A DNA stretch of 64,000 nt from Runella zeae DSM 19591 (GTDB lineage Bacteria; Bacteroidota; Bacteroidia; Cytophagales; Spirosomataceae): assembly GCF_000423565.1 (NCBI RefSeq), contig NZ_AUIF01000029.1:62001-126000 (forward strand). Direction: 5' to 3'. The position numbers and the translations under genes are program-made. The notes under the pieces are model-generated. The model saw nothing but the letters and a program-made list of their open reading frames with translations, was not told where the DNA came from and ran no database searches. Shown here one piece after another: positions 1-9,401 of the stretch (the stretch's first letter is position 1; every line of letters begins with the position of its first letter).

Positions 1-1752
1 CGGGCTGCTGCTCAGTATCTCAAAAAAAGCAATATCCAATTCAACAACTGGATTGCGTCTCTTTATTCTTATTATTTAGGAGCAGGTGGCATCAGCAAAA
101 CTATCCCTACGGAGTGGGCGTATGCTAGAGAAGTCCAACTCAATGGAAAATCAGATCGCTATATTTTGAGATTTTTGGCCCACAAAATCGCTATTGAATC
201 TTCCATAGACCGCTATCAATCACCCAATACTATCGCCCTTCTCGAATATCCTAAAGCGAGCGGACGTACTTTGGCCTCTATTGCCTCTGAAGTTGAAATT
301 GACGAAGTCACATTACGTACTCACAACCGCTGGCTTACTGGCAATGACATTCCCTCGGATAAAGAATATTCATTGATTATTCCGGTCAATAACGATCAAC
401 TTTCTAATACCCGTAGCCGCTTGGCTTCGTTGAAAACACCCAATCAACGTGACAATTTTACCCAAAAAGACATTGGGTTTCCTATCTTAAATCGGGCTCA
501 AGGGTATAGTAGTAGCCTTCTTTTATACGAAATCAATGGTCTGCCAGGTATCATGGCCGACAACAGCGACAATATCGAAAGCCTTGCTCGCAAAGCGAAA
601 GTAAGTTTCAGTAGTTTTTTGCGCTACAACGATATGTCTGAACGCGACCCTATCGTGCCCGGTAGTGTCTATTATTTAGCCAAAAAGAACAAAAAAGCAG
701 CCGTACCTTTTCATACCGTACGAGATGGAGAGTCGCTGTGGAAAGTATCGCAGATTTATGGAATTCGTCTCAAAAATTTGGTCAAATACAACCGCATGGA
801 CAATCGCAACCAACGCCCACAAACAGGTCGTGTGCTTTGGTTAGCGAAGCGTCGCCCCAAAAATACACCCGTCGAAGTGATTGAAATTCCAGTAGAAGAT
901 GAGTGGAGACCTAGCGTTAATAAGTCTCAGCCTCGGGTTGCTACGCAGGAAACATTTTCAACTTCTACAGAGTTGCCTTCCAACCCTCCCGCCAATAATA
1001 CCAACAAAATTCCTCAGAATCCTTCTGAACGTAAAGTATACACGCCCAAAATGGCAGACACTCCTCCCAGCAACGATACCAATAAGTCGGTGTCTGACTC
1101 GGGTGATGGAGTAGAGATTACGGATGTAAATTCCATTCCAACAAATTCATCCAAAAGCAATACACCTACAACCTCTACAAAACCCAATCGACGTGCCCCT
1201 TCATTCAATCCAAACGACGACGATAAAGTAGTAATCATTAATGATGAAGCAGAAGCAAATAGAGCTAAAACCACTAATACACGCCCCGCAGCTTCTACCA
1301 AAAATAACACTACTGCTTCTACCACCAAGCCAACGACTACTACGCCTCCAGCTTCTAGCACTGCGACCAAGCCTAAAACTACGACTGCACCTCCTACCCC
1401 AACTTCCTCAGGAAACGCGAAGCCTGTTGTCCATGTAGTAGAAGCAGGGCAAACCTATTTTAGTATTTCAAAAATGTATGATGTAACCGTCAATGATATT
1501 TTGTATTGGAACAACCTGACTCTTGACTCTAAGCTTGCAGTAGGGCAAAAGCTTAAAATCTCACCCGTAGGTAATACCATTTCGCAACAACCTACCAAGG
1601 AAGAATTTTTGACACATACCGTAGCTCCCAAAGAAACGATGTTTAGCATCTCTCAAAAGTATGGGGTTAAGATTGATGATATCAAAGAATGGAATGGCCT
1701 CAGCGACAATGGAGTGAAAATAGGCCAACAACTCAAGATTAAAAAACAATGA
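1..1752 (+). CDS. LysM-repeat protein with C-terminal part of a lytic-transglycosylase-like domain (5' end outside window)
   Basis: The frame is open from base 1, so the start lies to the left and only the last 583 residues are visible. The first ~60 residues ([25 protein letters not shown]) resemble the end of an MltD-like transglycosylase (SLT) domain. Three LysM peptidoglycan-binding repeats follow at about residues 237-281, 477-521 and 538-582, each starting HTV/HVV and containing the typical S-I-S-x-x-Y-x-V core. A long Thr/Pro/Ser/Asn-rich linker (about 300-470) separates repeat 1 from repeats 2 and 3. The likely role is periplasmic or outer-membrane murein remodelling. The stop overlaps the next ATG (ATGA), so the two genes are probably cotranscribed. 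The LysM assignment is firm. The transglycosylase call is inferred from a fragment. Confidence 0.8.
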   Translation, partial: RAAAQYLKKSNIQFNNWIASLYSYYLGAGGISKTIPTEWAYAREVQLNGKSDRYILRFLAHKIAIESSIDRYQSPNTIALLEYPKASGRTLASIASEVEIDEVTLRTHNRWLTGNDIPSDKEYSLIIPVNNDQLSNTRSRLASLKTPNQRDNFTQKDIGFPILNRAQGYSSSLLLYEINGLPGIMADNSDNIESLARKAKVSFSSFLRYNDMSERDPIVPGSVYYLAKKNKKAAVPFHTVRDGESLWKVSQIYGIRLKNLVKYNRMDNRNQRPQTGRVLWLAKRRPKNTPVEVIEIPVEDEWRPSVNKSQPRVATQETFSTSTELPSNPPANNTNKIPQNPSERKVYTPKMADTPPSNDTNKSVSDSGDGVEITDVNSIPTNSSKSNTPTTSTKPNRRAPSFNPNDDDKVVIINDEAEANRAKTTNTRPAASTKNNTTASTTKPTTTTPPASSTATKPKTTTAPPTPTSSGNAKPVVHVVEAGQTYFSISKMYDVTVNDILYWNNLTLDSKLAVGQKLKISPVGNTISQQPTKEEFLTHTVAPKETMFSISQKYGVKIDDIKEWNGLSDNGVKIGQQLKIKKQ

Positions 1753-2315
1753 TAGTGATTGACAATACCGTCATCAGTGATGATGTAGCGGATCAGTTTT
1801 TTGTGTGTGAACTTACTAAATGCAAGGGTGCATGCTGTGTAGAAGGCGATTTGGGAGCACCTTTGGCCGAATCAGAGCTAGAGGTATTGGAAGAGGTATA
1901 TCCTCTCGTAAAACCTTACCTCAATCAAAAAGGCATAGAGGCTATTGAGACCCAAGGGCTCTATGAGCAAGACTCAGATGGCGACTATGTCACTACTACA
2001 GTCAATGGACGCGAATGCGCCTACGCAATTTATGATAAAAAAGGAATTTTGAAATGTGGAATTGAACAAGCTTTCTTAGACGGGAAAATCGCTTTTCGAA
2101 AACCCATTTCCTGCTATTTGTACCCGATTAGAATTACTAAATATGACCATTTTGATGCTCTCAACTACGACCGTTGGCATATTTGCAAACCTGCTTGTCA
2201 CAACGGACGTGAACTAGGAGTACCTATTTACAAATTCCTAAAAGACCCACTTATCACCAAATACGGGGAGAGCTGGTACCAAGAATTGGTTCATAAAATC
2301 GAAAGTAAATCATAA
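1749..2315 (+). CDS. DUF3109 family cysteine-rich protein
   Basis: A 188-residue cytosolic protein of the DUF3109 family, related to the YkgJ-type CxxxxCxxxCC proteins. Cysteines at about 20, 25, 29 and 30, with later ones in GREC, ISCYLYP and ICKPAC, suggest metal or Fe-S binding. The biochemical function is unknown for the family. The start ATG overlaps the TGA of the LysM gene by four bases, which supports translational coupling. The next gene follows 12 bases later, so the three probably form one operon. Confidence 0.85.
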   Translation: MIVIDNTVISDDVADQFFVCELTKCKGACCVEGDLGAPLAESELEVLEEVYPLVKPYLNQKGIEAIETQGLYEQDSDGDYVTTTVNGRECAYAIYDKKGILKCGIEQAFLDGKIAFRKPISCYLYPIRITKYDHFDALNYDRWHICKPACHNGRELGVPIYKFLKDPLITKYGESWYQELVHKIESKS

Positions 2316-2327
2316 CACTCGTTTAAA

Positions 2328-2657
2328 GTGGAACCCAAAAATTTCTTCAACGATGTATATGATGTAGTAAGGCAGATTCCTGCGGGACGCGTCACATCTT
2401 ATGGAGCGATTGCCACTTTTTTGGGTTCTAAACTTAGCGCGCGTATGGTAGGATGGGCCATGAACGCCTGTCATACCATGCCTGATGTACCTGCTCACCG
2501 AGTAGTAAACCGTAACGGCATTTTGTCAGGTAAACACTTCTTCGGAAGCCCTACTGCCATGGAGGATTTGCTCTCAGCGGAGGGGATTGTGGTCAAAGAG
2601 GATAAAATCATAGACTTCAAAAAACACTTTTGGAACCCAAGCGACGAACTTCTTTGA
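2328..2657 (+). CDS. Alkyltransferase-like protein (MGMT family, catalytic Cys replaced by Ala)
   Basis: A 109-residue stand-alone DNA-binding domain of the O6-methylguanine-DNA methyltransferase family (RIPxGRVxSYG near residue 16, helix-turn-helix SARMVGWAM near 38-46). The alkyl-accepting Cys of the usual PCHR motif is Ala here (PAHR, residues 55-58). That defines alkyltransferase-like (ATL) proteins, which bind alkylated bases without removing the alkyl group and hand the lesion to nucleotide excision repair. The only suitable start is GTG at 2328. It is the third gene of the LysM-DUF3109 run. Family membership and the lost Cys are seen directly. The repair-signalling role is known for ATL homologues and is inferred here. 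Confidence 0.87.
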   Translation: MEPKNFFNDVYDVVRQIPAGRVTSYGAIATFLGSKLSARMVGWAMNACHTMPDVPAHRVVNRNGILSGKHFFGSPTAMEDLLSAEGIVVKEDKIIDFKKHFWNPSDELL

Positions 2658-2785
2658 TAAACGCCTAGGCATCAATCCTTTCTAGTGCCTTCCACTTACT
2701 AGTCTCATACCCACCAACTGCCCATTGGTGCTAAAAACGGAGATTTGGCACGATATATGCGCATCAGCTCAAAAAGCCAGATAAT

Positions 2786-4792
2786 ATGCGCATATTCTCA
2801 TATTTATTCGTGTGTTTTGCCTATACCAGTCTACAGGCGCAGTCTGTTCAGTGGGCATCGAAAGTCGTAGGTATGTCGTCTGAATATACCCAAGGCAGCG
2901 GCCAACAATACCGAGCCGTACAAGTTTTAGGAAAACCCAACAAGCTTCCTCAGGCCGAGAGCGGCGCCTCTGCTTGGCGAGCATCTACCCCAGATGCGGG
3001 CGAAGAATGGCTCAAAGTGAGTTTTGAAACACCCACCGCAGTAAGGCAAGTGGCCATTGGTGAAAACTTTGGTGGAGGGTGTATCGATAAAGTCTTTGCG
3101 TATGATACTCAAGGTAACGAATACCAAATTTACAAATCCAAAAACACCACCTCAGAACGCAACGCTGGCATGTTTCGAGTATGGCTCCCACAGCTTTCTA
3201 CCTACAAAGTAACGGCTGTGAAGGTGGTATTAGACACCAAGCTCGTAAAGGGCTGGAACGAAATAGACGCTATTGGCATCTCAGCCAGTGAAAGCCCCGT
3301 GGAAGCCCAAATCAATGTAGTTAAGAATGTTCCAAAAGAACTCAAAAAAGAAAACCTAGGCCCCAACGTCAATTCCAAAGCCAACGAAGTCGCCCCAGTG
3401 ATTTCGCCTGATGGACACACGATTTATTTTACTCGCTACGATCATCCCGGAAACCTCCGCGCCAAAGAAGACTATGATGTATGGTATGCCGAAGAAAAAA
3501 ACGGAGTATGGCAATACGCCAAAAACATGGGGTCACCTATCAACAACCTGCAAGAAAACTCAATTTGCTACATTTCGCCCGATGACCGTACGGCTTTGCT
3601 GATGAATATTTATCATCCAGACGGTGCCTTGTCCAAAGGAGTATCGATAAGTCACAAAAACCGCAACGGATGGAGTTTTCCGCAGCAATTAGGCCTCCAA
3701 AACTACGTTAACGAACACTCATTCTCAGGATTTTATATCAGCCCTAATGGAAAAGCAATGATACTCTCGCTTCAAGATGCCAATACCATCGGCGGCTCTG
3801 ACTTGTACGTATCTTTCTTACAAACCGACGGCAAATGGTCTTCTCCCGTCAATATGGGTATGAGTATCAATACTGCCGACGATGAGTATACGCCTTTTTT
3901 AGCGACCGATAACCAAACCTTGTATTTTACATCAAATGGTCGCAGTGGCTATGGCGAAATGGATATTTACGTAAGCCGACGCCTAGATGATACTTGGAAA
4001 AAATGGTCGGAGCCCGAAAACCTCGGCCCTGCTTTCAATACTTTTGACTTCGAGGCACATTTCACTATCCCGGCATCGGGTGCTTATGCCTATTTTTGTT
4101 CGTCCGAAAATTCACTAGGTGAATTTGATATTTTTAGGGTAAAACTCCCCGAACCAATCCGCCCCAATCCTACCGTCATCTTAAAAGGAGCCGTAATAGA
4201 CCAACTCACCAAGCGCCCTCTCCAAGCGCAAGTGATTGTAGAAGATACCGAGCAAAAGCAAACGCCCCAAGTCCTAGATTATGCTCCCGAAGTAGGCGAT
4301 TTTAAGATGATATTAGATACAAAAAAACAATACAATCTTACCGCCCAGCACAAAGGATACCAAGCTAGTGGTATGACGATTGACTTGAGTCAAGAAAACC
4401 AATACCGCGAAATTAGACGAGAAATAGTGCTTACTCCTATCGAAATTGGCAAAAAAATCACCCTCAATACCATTCGTTTTGCACAAAGCAAATTTGACCT
4501 TTTGCCTTCGTCCCTACCCGAGCTTGATCGAATCGCCCAAATGATGACCGAAAACGCTGATATGGAAATTTTAATAGAAGGCCATACCGACAATGTAGGT
4601 GACTTCAACGCTAATGTACAGCTTTCAAAAGACCGGGTAGAAGAAGTAAAGCGCTACCTTATTTCCAAAAACATCGAACAAGCTCGAATTCAGACCAAAG
4701 GCTATGGTCCCACTCGCCCCGTAGCGCCCAACACAACCGAAGAAAATCGTAAAGTAAACCGAAGGGTAGAGTTTACCATTCTCAAAAAGTAA
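2786..4792 (+). CDS. Secreted OmpA-family protein with WD40-like (PD40) beta-propeller
   Basis: A 668-residue envelope protein. A signal peptide (residues 1-19, ending LQAQ) is followed by a discoidin-like beta-sandwich region (about 20-165). PD40/TolB-like repeats follow (about 190-450), marked by recurring ISPDG, LYFTSNGR and GxxDIYVS motifs. Next come a short carboxypeptidase-regulatory-like domain (about 460-550) and an OmpA peptidoglycan-binding domain (about 555-668) with GHTDN and NRRVEF motifs. The OmpA domain should anchor the protein to murein while the propeller lies in the periplasm or at the outer membrane. The domain order is common in Bacteroidota, where relatives are sometimes tied to gliding or type IX secretion. 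No ligand is predictable here. Confidence 0.87.
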   Translation: MRIFSYLFVCFAYTSLQAQSVQWASKVVGMSSEYTQGSGQQYRAVQVLGKPNKLPQAESGASAWRASTPDAGEEWLKVSFETPTAVRQVAIGENFGGGCIDKVFAYDTQGNEYQIYKSKNTTSERNAGMFRVWLPQLSTYKVTAVKVVLDTKLVKGWNEIDAIGISASESPVEAQINVVKNVPKELKKENLGPNVNSKANEVAPVISPDGHTIYFTRYDHPGNLRAKEDYDVWYAEEKNGVWQYAKNMGSPINNLQENSICYISPDDRTALLMNIYHPDGALSKGVSISHKNRNGWSFPQQLGLQNYVNEHSFSGFYISPNGKAMILSLQDANTIGGSDLYVSFLQTDGKWSSPVNMGMSINTADDEYTPFLATDNQTLYFTSNGRSGYGEMDIYVSRRLDDTWKKWSEPENLGPAFNTFDFEAHFTIPASGAYAYFCSSENSLGEFDIFRVKLPEPIRPNPTVILKGAVIDQLTKRPLQAQVIVEDTEQKQTPQVLDYAPEVGDFKMILDTKKQYNLTAQHKGYQASGMTIDLSQENQYREIRREIVLTPIEIGKKITLNTIRFAQSKFDLLPSSLPELDRIAQMMTENADMEILIEGHTDNVGDFNANVQLSKDRVEEVKRYLISKNIEQARIQTKGYGPTRPVAPNTTEENRKVNRRVEFTILKK

Positions 4793-4895
4793 GTTTCTAT
4801 ACTTAACGATTATTTTATGAACTAAAGAGGAGAATAAAACTGAAATTTTGGCGGTTTTAGGCGTTATTTACATCACAAACGAAAAACACCAAGAG

Positions 4896-5105
4896 ATGCC
4901 TTCTGAGCAATTTGTCGAATTCTTTCATGATATCCTCATTTCCTTGCACGAAAACATCCGTGATTTGCAAGGCAAAAAGGCATTTGCAGACCCCGAAGAA
5001 CAAGATTATTTGGATGGTCGCTTGTTTAGCTATCATGAAGTATTGGAAATCATGAAGGAGTCTGCTCAAGCATTCGATATAAATCGCCAAGAATTAGGGC
5101 TTTAA
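4896..5105 (+). CDS. Small hypothetical protein
   Basis: A 69-residue acidic, helical protein starting MPSEQFVEF and ending RQELGL. No signal peptide, membrane segment or known domain is visible. The frame stays open upstream to a TTG at 4848, which would give 85 residues. I prefer the ATG at 4896 because the upstream stretch looks like translated spacer, but the purine-rich AAAGAGGAG at 4824-4832 could favour the longer form. It lies between the OmpA gene and the acyl-CoA synthetase gene, which has its own promoter-like element. The protein-like composition suggests a real gene. Function unknown. Confidence 0.6.
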   Translation: MPSEQFVEFFHDILISLHENIRDLQGKKAFADPEEQDYLDGRLFSYHEVLEIMKESAQAFDINRQELGL

Positions 5106-5157
5106 TTTTTTATTTACGAAAAATAAGTTGAAATCTTAGGGTATGCTTGTTCGTTTG

Positions 5158-5165
5158 TATCTTTG
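5158..5165 (+). promoter_or_regulatory. Putative Bacteroidota -7 promoter element before fadD
   Basis: The octamer TATCTTTG fits the Bacteroidota -7 consensus TAnnTTTG and lies 38 bases before the fadD start codon. No convincing -33 TTTG is seen at the usual spacing, so this is a single-element match only. Confidence 0.4.
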
Positions 5166-5203
5166 TAAGGTACAATTTTTTCTAAACATCAACCAAAAAC
5201 CCT

Positions 5204-6925
5204 ATGACTGTCACCAGCGATACATTCCCTTGGTTAAAGTACTACCCATCCGGGATGCCCTACGAAATCAATCCAGATGTGTACCCCTCGCTGCTGGAAA
5301 TGATAGACGAAGGATTCGAGAAATATGCCAGAAAGCCCTCCTATGCTTGTATGGGCAAAGAAATTTCTTATGCCGAATTAGATAAAATGTCCCGTAATTT
5401 TGCTGCTTATCTTCAAGGAATAGGACTTAGTAAAGGCGACCGTATAGCAATCCAAATGCCTAATGTCATACAGTATCCGATTGCGATATTTGGGGCATTG
5501 AGAGCCGGACTCACGATAGTGAATACCAATCCACTTTACACCCCCCGCGAAATGGAGCATCAGTTTAAAGATTCTGGTGCTAAGGCTATTGTAATCTTGG
5601 CAAACTTTGCTGACAAACTCGAAAAAGTTTTGCCTCAAACCGAAATCAAGCATGTTTTTGTGACCCAAATTGGCGATACCCTTAGCTTCCCCAAAAAGCA
5701 AATTGTCAACTTTGTCGTCAAAAATATCAAAAAAATGGTTCCGCCTTTTTATCTGCCTCAAGCTGTATCATTCATGGATGCCGTCAGAGAAGGAGCGTCG
5801 ATGAATTATGAGAAGCCAAACATTCACAACCTAGATTTGGCTTTTATTCAATACACAGGAGGAACCACAGGCGTATCTAAAGGTGCGATGCTCACGCATC
5901 GCAACATCATCGCTAATGTAGAAGCCAATTGCTTCTATCTTAGCCCAATGCTCCAGCAAATTCCCGAAAATGAGCCTAATATCTTGGTAGCAGCTTTACC
6001 GTTGTACCATATATATGCATTGACCTGTAATGCCTTATCAGCACTCAAAAATGGCGGGATGAATCTTCTTATTACCAATCCGCGTGATATGAATGCGTTT
6101 ATTGATATTCTAAAAAAATATAAAATAACGCTTTTTACAGGCCTCAACACCCTTTTCAATGGTCTTATGAATCACCCTCGTATTGGTGAAGTAGACTTTA
6201 GTAAATTGCGCGTTACGTCGGCAGGTGGAATGGCATTACAAAAAGTAGTAGCCGAACGTTGGTACAAACTTACTGGCAACCTGCCCACCGAAGGCTACGG
6301 ACTTTCGGAGACTTCTCCCGTACTTTCGGCCAATCCTCTCGACCCTAAGTTTAATAAAATCGGGACTATCGGTATTCCTTTTCCTAGCACCGAATTACGG
6401 ATTTTACGCGAAGATGATACTTGGGCTGAGGTAGGCGAATCAGGCGAAATATGTGCTCATGGCCCACAAGTCATGCCGGGCTACTATAAACGTCCTGATG
6501 AAACGGCCAAGGTCATGTTTATTGACCCCGTCGATGGTCGCCAATGGTTCAAAACGGGCGATGTAGGAGTGATGGACGCGGAAGGTTATTTTAAGATTGT
6601 AGATCGTAAAAAAGACATGGTTTTGGTGTCGGGTTTCAATGTATATCCCAACGAAGTCGAGGACGTAATCGCTCAATGCCCCGGCGTACTTGAAGTGGCC
6701 TGTGTGGGAGTACCTGACGAAAAAACCACCGAAGCTGTGAAGATTTTTGTGGTAAAAAAAGATGAAAGTCTTACGAAAGAGCAGATAATGGATTTTTGCC
6801 GCCAAAACCTAACTGCTTACAAATGTCCAAAGCATATCGAATTTAGAACAGAACTGCCCAAAACCAATGTAGGCAAAATCCTCCGCAGAGCTTTGCGCGA
6901 TGAAGCTACTACAAAAAATAACTAA
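5204..6925 (+). CDS. fadD: Long-chain fatty acid--CoA ligase (AMP-forming)
   Basis: A 573-residue adenylate-forming enzyme that activates fatty acids to acyl-CoA with ATP. The P-loop-like AMP-binding motif YTGGTTGVSKG is at residues 217-227. GYGLSETSP forms the second core motif, and the C-terminal domain carries FKTGDVG, the DRKKDMVLVSGFNVYP hinge, and a catalytic Lys near the end in KTNVGKILRR. The length fits the FadD family, and no membrane segment is evident. It has its own promoter-like element and a strong terminator, so it is probably monocistronic. A thiolase at 57.7 kb and a desaturase at 15.5 kb are other fatty-acid genes in the window. Chain-length specificity cannot be read from sequence. 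Confidence 0.93.
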   Translation: MTVTSDTFPWLKYYPSGMPYEINPDVYPSLLEMIDEGFEKYARKPSYACMGKEISYAELDKMSRNFAAYLQGIGLSKGDRIAIQMPNVIQYPIAIFGALRAGLTIVNTNPLYTPREMEHQFKDSGAKAIVILANFADKLEKVLPQTEIKHVFVTQIGDTLSFPKKQIVNFVVKNIKKMVPPFYLPQAVSFMDAVREGASMNYEKPNIHNLDLAFIQYTGGTTGVSKGAMLTHRNIIANVEANCFYLSPMLQQIPENEPNILVAALPLYHIYALTCNALSALKNGGMNLLITNPRDMNAFIDILKKYKITLFTGLNTLFNGLMNHPRIGEVDFSKLRVTSAGGMALQKVVAERWYKLTGNLPTEGYGLSETSPVLSANPLDPKFNKIGTIGIPFPSTELRILREDDTWAEVGESGEICAHGPQVMPGYYKRPDETAKVMFIDPVDGRQWFKTGDVGVMDAEGYFKIVDRKKDMVLVSGFNVYPNEVEDVIAQCPGVLEVACVGVPDEKTTEAVKIFVVKKDESLTKEQIMDFCRQNLTAYKCPKHIEFRTELPKTNVGKILRRALRDEATTKNN

Positions 6926-6990
6926 CTAATACTTGTCTCAGTATATGTTCTCAGCATAAGGCACCTTATCTTTAAGGTAGAATCATTCAC

Positions 6991-7024
6991 AAAAAAGCCG
7001 GGCAGAAACTCCACCCGGCTTTTT
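6991..7024 (+). terminator. Rho-independent terminator after fadD
   Basis: An AAAAAAGCCGGG / CCCGGCTTTT stem with a ~10-base loop is followed by T residues, 65 bases after the fadD stop. The A-tract and T-tract also allow weak activity on the other strand. Confidence 0.85.
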
Positions 7025-7521
7025 AACTTTACTCAACGTTATGAAAAACTCTTTGTATATGACGTCACTAGCTATATTAAGTAACATCATAACTTATTTT
7101 TATTTAAATGGTTAGAATGCTTTGTCTCAATTTTTCACAAAATTAACATTTAAAACAATATTTTTTAATAGAACAACCACCTATAATATATTATTTTATG
7201 CACGCATACTACATACCTTCCAAATCTACCCTATTCTACTCCCCCTTTTTAGTCATAGGTTTACATCATTTGTACTCTTTTCAAAAAATTTCCCAACACT
7301 ATTTCTTTTCTTCACAAAATACAATCAATTGATTATCTGAACATTGCGTATTTTATTTTTTTCTAATTTAGATTTTTGGCAATTCATGGTCTTATAGGAT
7401 ACCTTCTTTTTATTGCGCCATAGTTTAGTATAAGTAAATATAAATTTTGGCAATTCACCTAAATACCATACTTTCTTTTCAAAATTAATAGCCTGTCAAA
7501 GTCACTCCTCATAAAGGACAT
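7025..7521. other. AT-rich intergenic region without a supported gene
   Basis: About 500 bases of very AT-rich sequence between the fadD and ald terminators. One open frame here (7122-7340) encodes a Phe/Thr/Leu-rich, low-complexity product and is not protein-like. The only structure seen is an imperfect direct repeat: TTTTGGCAATTCA occurs at 7374-7386 and again at 7446-7458, each followed by an ATACC..TTCTTTT segment. Confidence 0.5.
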
Positions 7522-7550
7522 AAAAAAAGGCCAAGCCAGTTGGCTCAGCC
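7522..7550 (-). terminator. ald: Terminator after alanine dehydrogenase
   Basis: On the minus strand GGCTGAGCCA pairs with TGGCTTGGCC (with G-T pairs) and is followed by a run of seven T, 30 bases after the ald stop codon. Confidence 0.7.
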
Positions 7551-7579
7551 ATTTATTTACCAATCTTAATTTATAAAAA

Positions 7580-8710
7580 TTAACCCACCAGTTCTTCTTC
7601 CAATACTTCCTCAACCGAAGTATATGATAAGCCAAAAGCATCTGCAACTGCTTTATAGACCACTTTCCCTTGTACTACATTCAATCCTTTTTTGAGGTCT
7701 TCGTTTTGATTGCACGCTGCTTGCCAGCCTTTGTTTGCCAATTGGATTGCATAAGGCAGGGTCGCATTGGTCAATGCCAAAGTCGAAGTATAAGGCACCG
7801 CTCCCGGCATATTAGCCACACAATAATGCACGATACCGTCGATTTCATAAGTCGGATTTTCGTGGGTGGTAGGTTTACAAGTTTCGATACATCCTCCTTG
7901 GTCTACCGCTACATCTACGAGTACCGTTCCTTTTTTCATGAATTTGAGCATGTCACGAGTGATAAGATGCGGTGCTTTCGCTCCTGGAATCAACACAGCC
8001 CCCACTATCAAATCAGAATTTTTAATCAACTCCCGAATATTATATTCGTTTGACATCACCGTGTCGGCATTGGCTGGCAAAATATCTTCTAAATACCGCA
8101 AACGATTGAGGCTTATGTCAACGATTGTCACATTAGCTCCTAGGCCCGTTGCCATCTTTGCGGCTTGCGTACCCACAATACCCCCACCCAAAATCAATAC
8201 ATTGGCGGGCTTCACACCTGCTACACCTCCCAGCAAAATACCTCTTCCACCCATTGGTTTTTCGAGATACTTGGCTCCTTCTTGAATCGCCATACGACCT
8301 GCCACTTCCGACATCGGCACCAATAAAGGCAACGAACGATCAGGACGCTCCACGGTTTCGTAAGCCAAGCATACGGCTTTTCTTTCAATCATGGCGTGGG
8401 TCAACTCTTCCGAAGAAGCAAAGTGGAAGTACGTAAACAAAAGCTGATTTTCTTTGATAAGAGCATACTCTGAGGCAATAGGCTCTTTCACTTTTACAAT
8501 CATTTCGGCGATACCATATACCTCTTCGATAGTCGGAAGGATGCTTGCACCCGCAGCTTCATATTCACTATCTTCAAACCCACTCCCTAAACCCGCTGTG
8601 GACTGTATATACACAGTGTGGCCATTTTTACGAAATTCTGCTACACCTGCGGGTGTTAGTGCTACGCGATTTTCGTTGTTTTTGATTTCTTTAGGTACGC
8701 CGATAATCAT
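7580..8710 (-). CDS. ald: Alanine dehydrogenase
   Basis: A 376-residue NAD-dependent enzyme interconverting L-alanine and pyruvate plus ammonia. It starts MIIGVPKEIKNNENRVALTP, the hallmark of the AlaDH/PNT family. Visible catalytic residues are Lys near 74 in VKVKEP and His96 in YFHFA; GGGIVG at 175-180 begins the NAD-binding Rossmann fold, and DVAVDQGG carries the Asp of the active site. The length matches hexameric bacterial Ald. It is divergent from an Lrp/AsnC regulator 217 bases away, a common arrangement in which the regulator senses an amino acid and controls ald. The intergenic region holds a TAATTTTG (minus strand, 8773-8780) that could be its -7 element. Confidence 0.95.
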   Translation of the reverse strand: MIIGVPKEIKNNENRVALTPAGVAEFRKNGHTVYIQSTAGLGSGFEDSEYEAAGASILPTIEEVYGIAEMIVKVKEPIASEYALIKENQLLFTYFHFASSEELTHAMIERKAVCLAYETVERPDRSLPLLVPMSEVAGRMAIQEGAKYLEKPMGGRGILLGGVAGVKPANVLILGGGIVGTQAAKMATGLGANVTIVDISLNRLRYLEDILPANADTVMSNEYNIRELIKNSDLIVGAVLIPGAKAPHLITRDMLKFMKKGTVLVDVAVDQGGCIETCKPTTHENPTYEIDGIVHYCVANMPGAVPYTSTLALTNATLPYAIQLANKGWQAACNQNEDLKKGLNVVQGKVVYKAVADAFGLSYTSVEEVLEEELVG

Positions 8711-8927
8711 GGTCGTATAATATTGTTAAAAGTGACAGATTTAGAGCCTTTTGCAATCATCAAAGAGCAATACAAAATTATAGTATACAAAAATATTTTC
8801 TGATATAAATTTATAAATAAGAAAATATTTTTGCAAATCTTCGTTTAAAACAATTAATTACTATATTGAGGTCATTTAAAGGTCTATTAACGAAAAAAAT
8901 TCGGCTACCAATAATTGCTTTGACAAT

Positions 8928-9389
8928 ATGAACCAAATCGATGAAACAGATCTACGTATTTTACAGTTGTTACAAAAAAACGCACAATTGACTATCAAAG
9001 AAATAGCCGCCGAAATCAACCTATCGATTACGCCTGTGCATGACCGTATCAAAAAGCTTGAACGAGAAGGTATCATCGAAAAGTATGTGACTATTCTCAA
9101 CAAAAAGCGACTCGGAAAGGGACTCACTGTGTACTGTAATGTAACCTTAGATAAACAACAACAGGAAAATTTTCAAGAGTTCAACGAAGTGATGCTTCAA
9201 ATGCCCGAAGTAGTAGAATGCTGTGTGGTATCAGGGACGTTTGACTATCTCATCAAAATCGTCGCCAACGACGTCGAAAGCTATCATGCTTTTTATCAGG
9301 AAAAGTTGGCAAGCCTTAAAGCGATTTCGCACATAAGCAGTTTCTTTGTGATGTCGGAGGTAAAAAGTACCACTGCCCTGCCGATTTAA
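8928..9389 (+). CDS. Lrp/AsnC family transcriptional regulator
   Basis: A 153-residue feast/famine regulator. An N-terminal winged HTH (residues 1-60: LRILQLLQKNAQLTIKEIAAEINLS, recognition helix PVHDRIKKLE) is followed by an RAM/AsnC ligand-binding domain (about 65-150) with the VxxCxxVSGxxDYLIKI core. It is divergent from ald, which makes alanine dehydrogenase its most likely target, probably in response to alanine or another amino acid. It lies 12 bases before menD on the same strand, so read-through into menD is likely, although a regulatory link to menaquinone is not implied. Confidence 0.9.
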   Translation: MNQIDETDLRILQLLQKNAQLTIKEIAAEINLSITPVHDRIKKLEREGIIEKYVTILNKKRLGKGLTVYCNVTLDKQQQENFQEFNEVMLQMPEVVECCVVSGTFDYLIKIVANDVESYHAFYQEKLASLKAISHISSFFVMSEVKSTTALPI

Positions 9390-9401
9390 AGTTTTATTTT
9401 C

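Noticed and set aside
1014-1370. 118-residue minus-strand frame inside the LysM gene
   Set aside because: Antisense shadow of the Thr/Pro/Ser-rich linker (Val/Ala/Gly-rich product).
7122-7340. 72-residue frame after fadD
   Set aside because: Phe/Thr/Leu-rich, low complexity, AT-driven composition, no start context and no homology-like motifs.
7866-8436. Plus-strand frames inside ald
   Set aside because: Antisense shadows of a strongly conserved alanine dehydrogenase.
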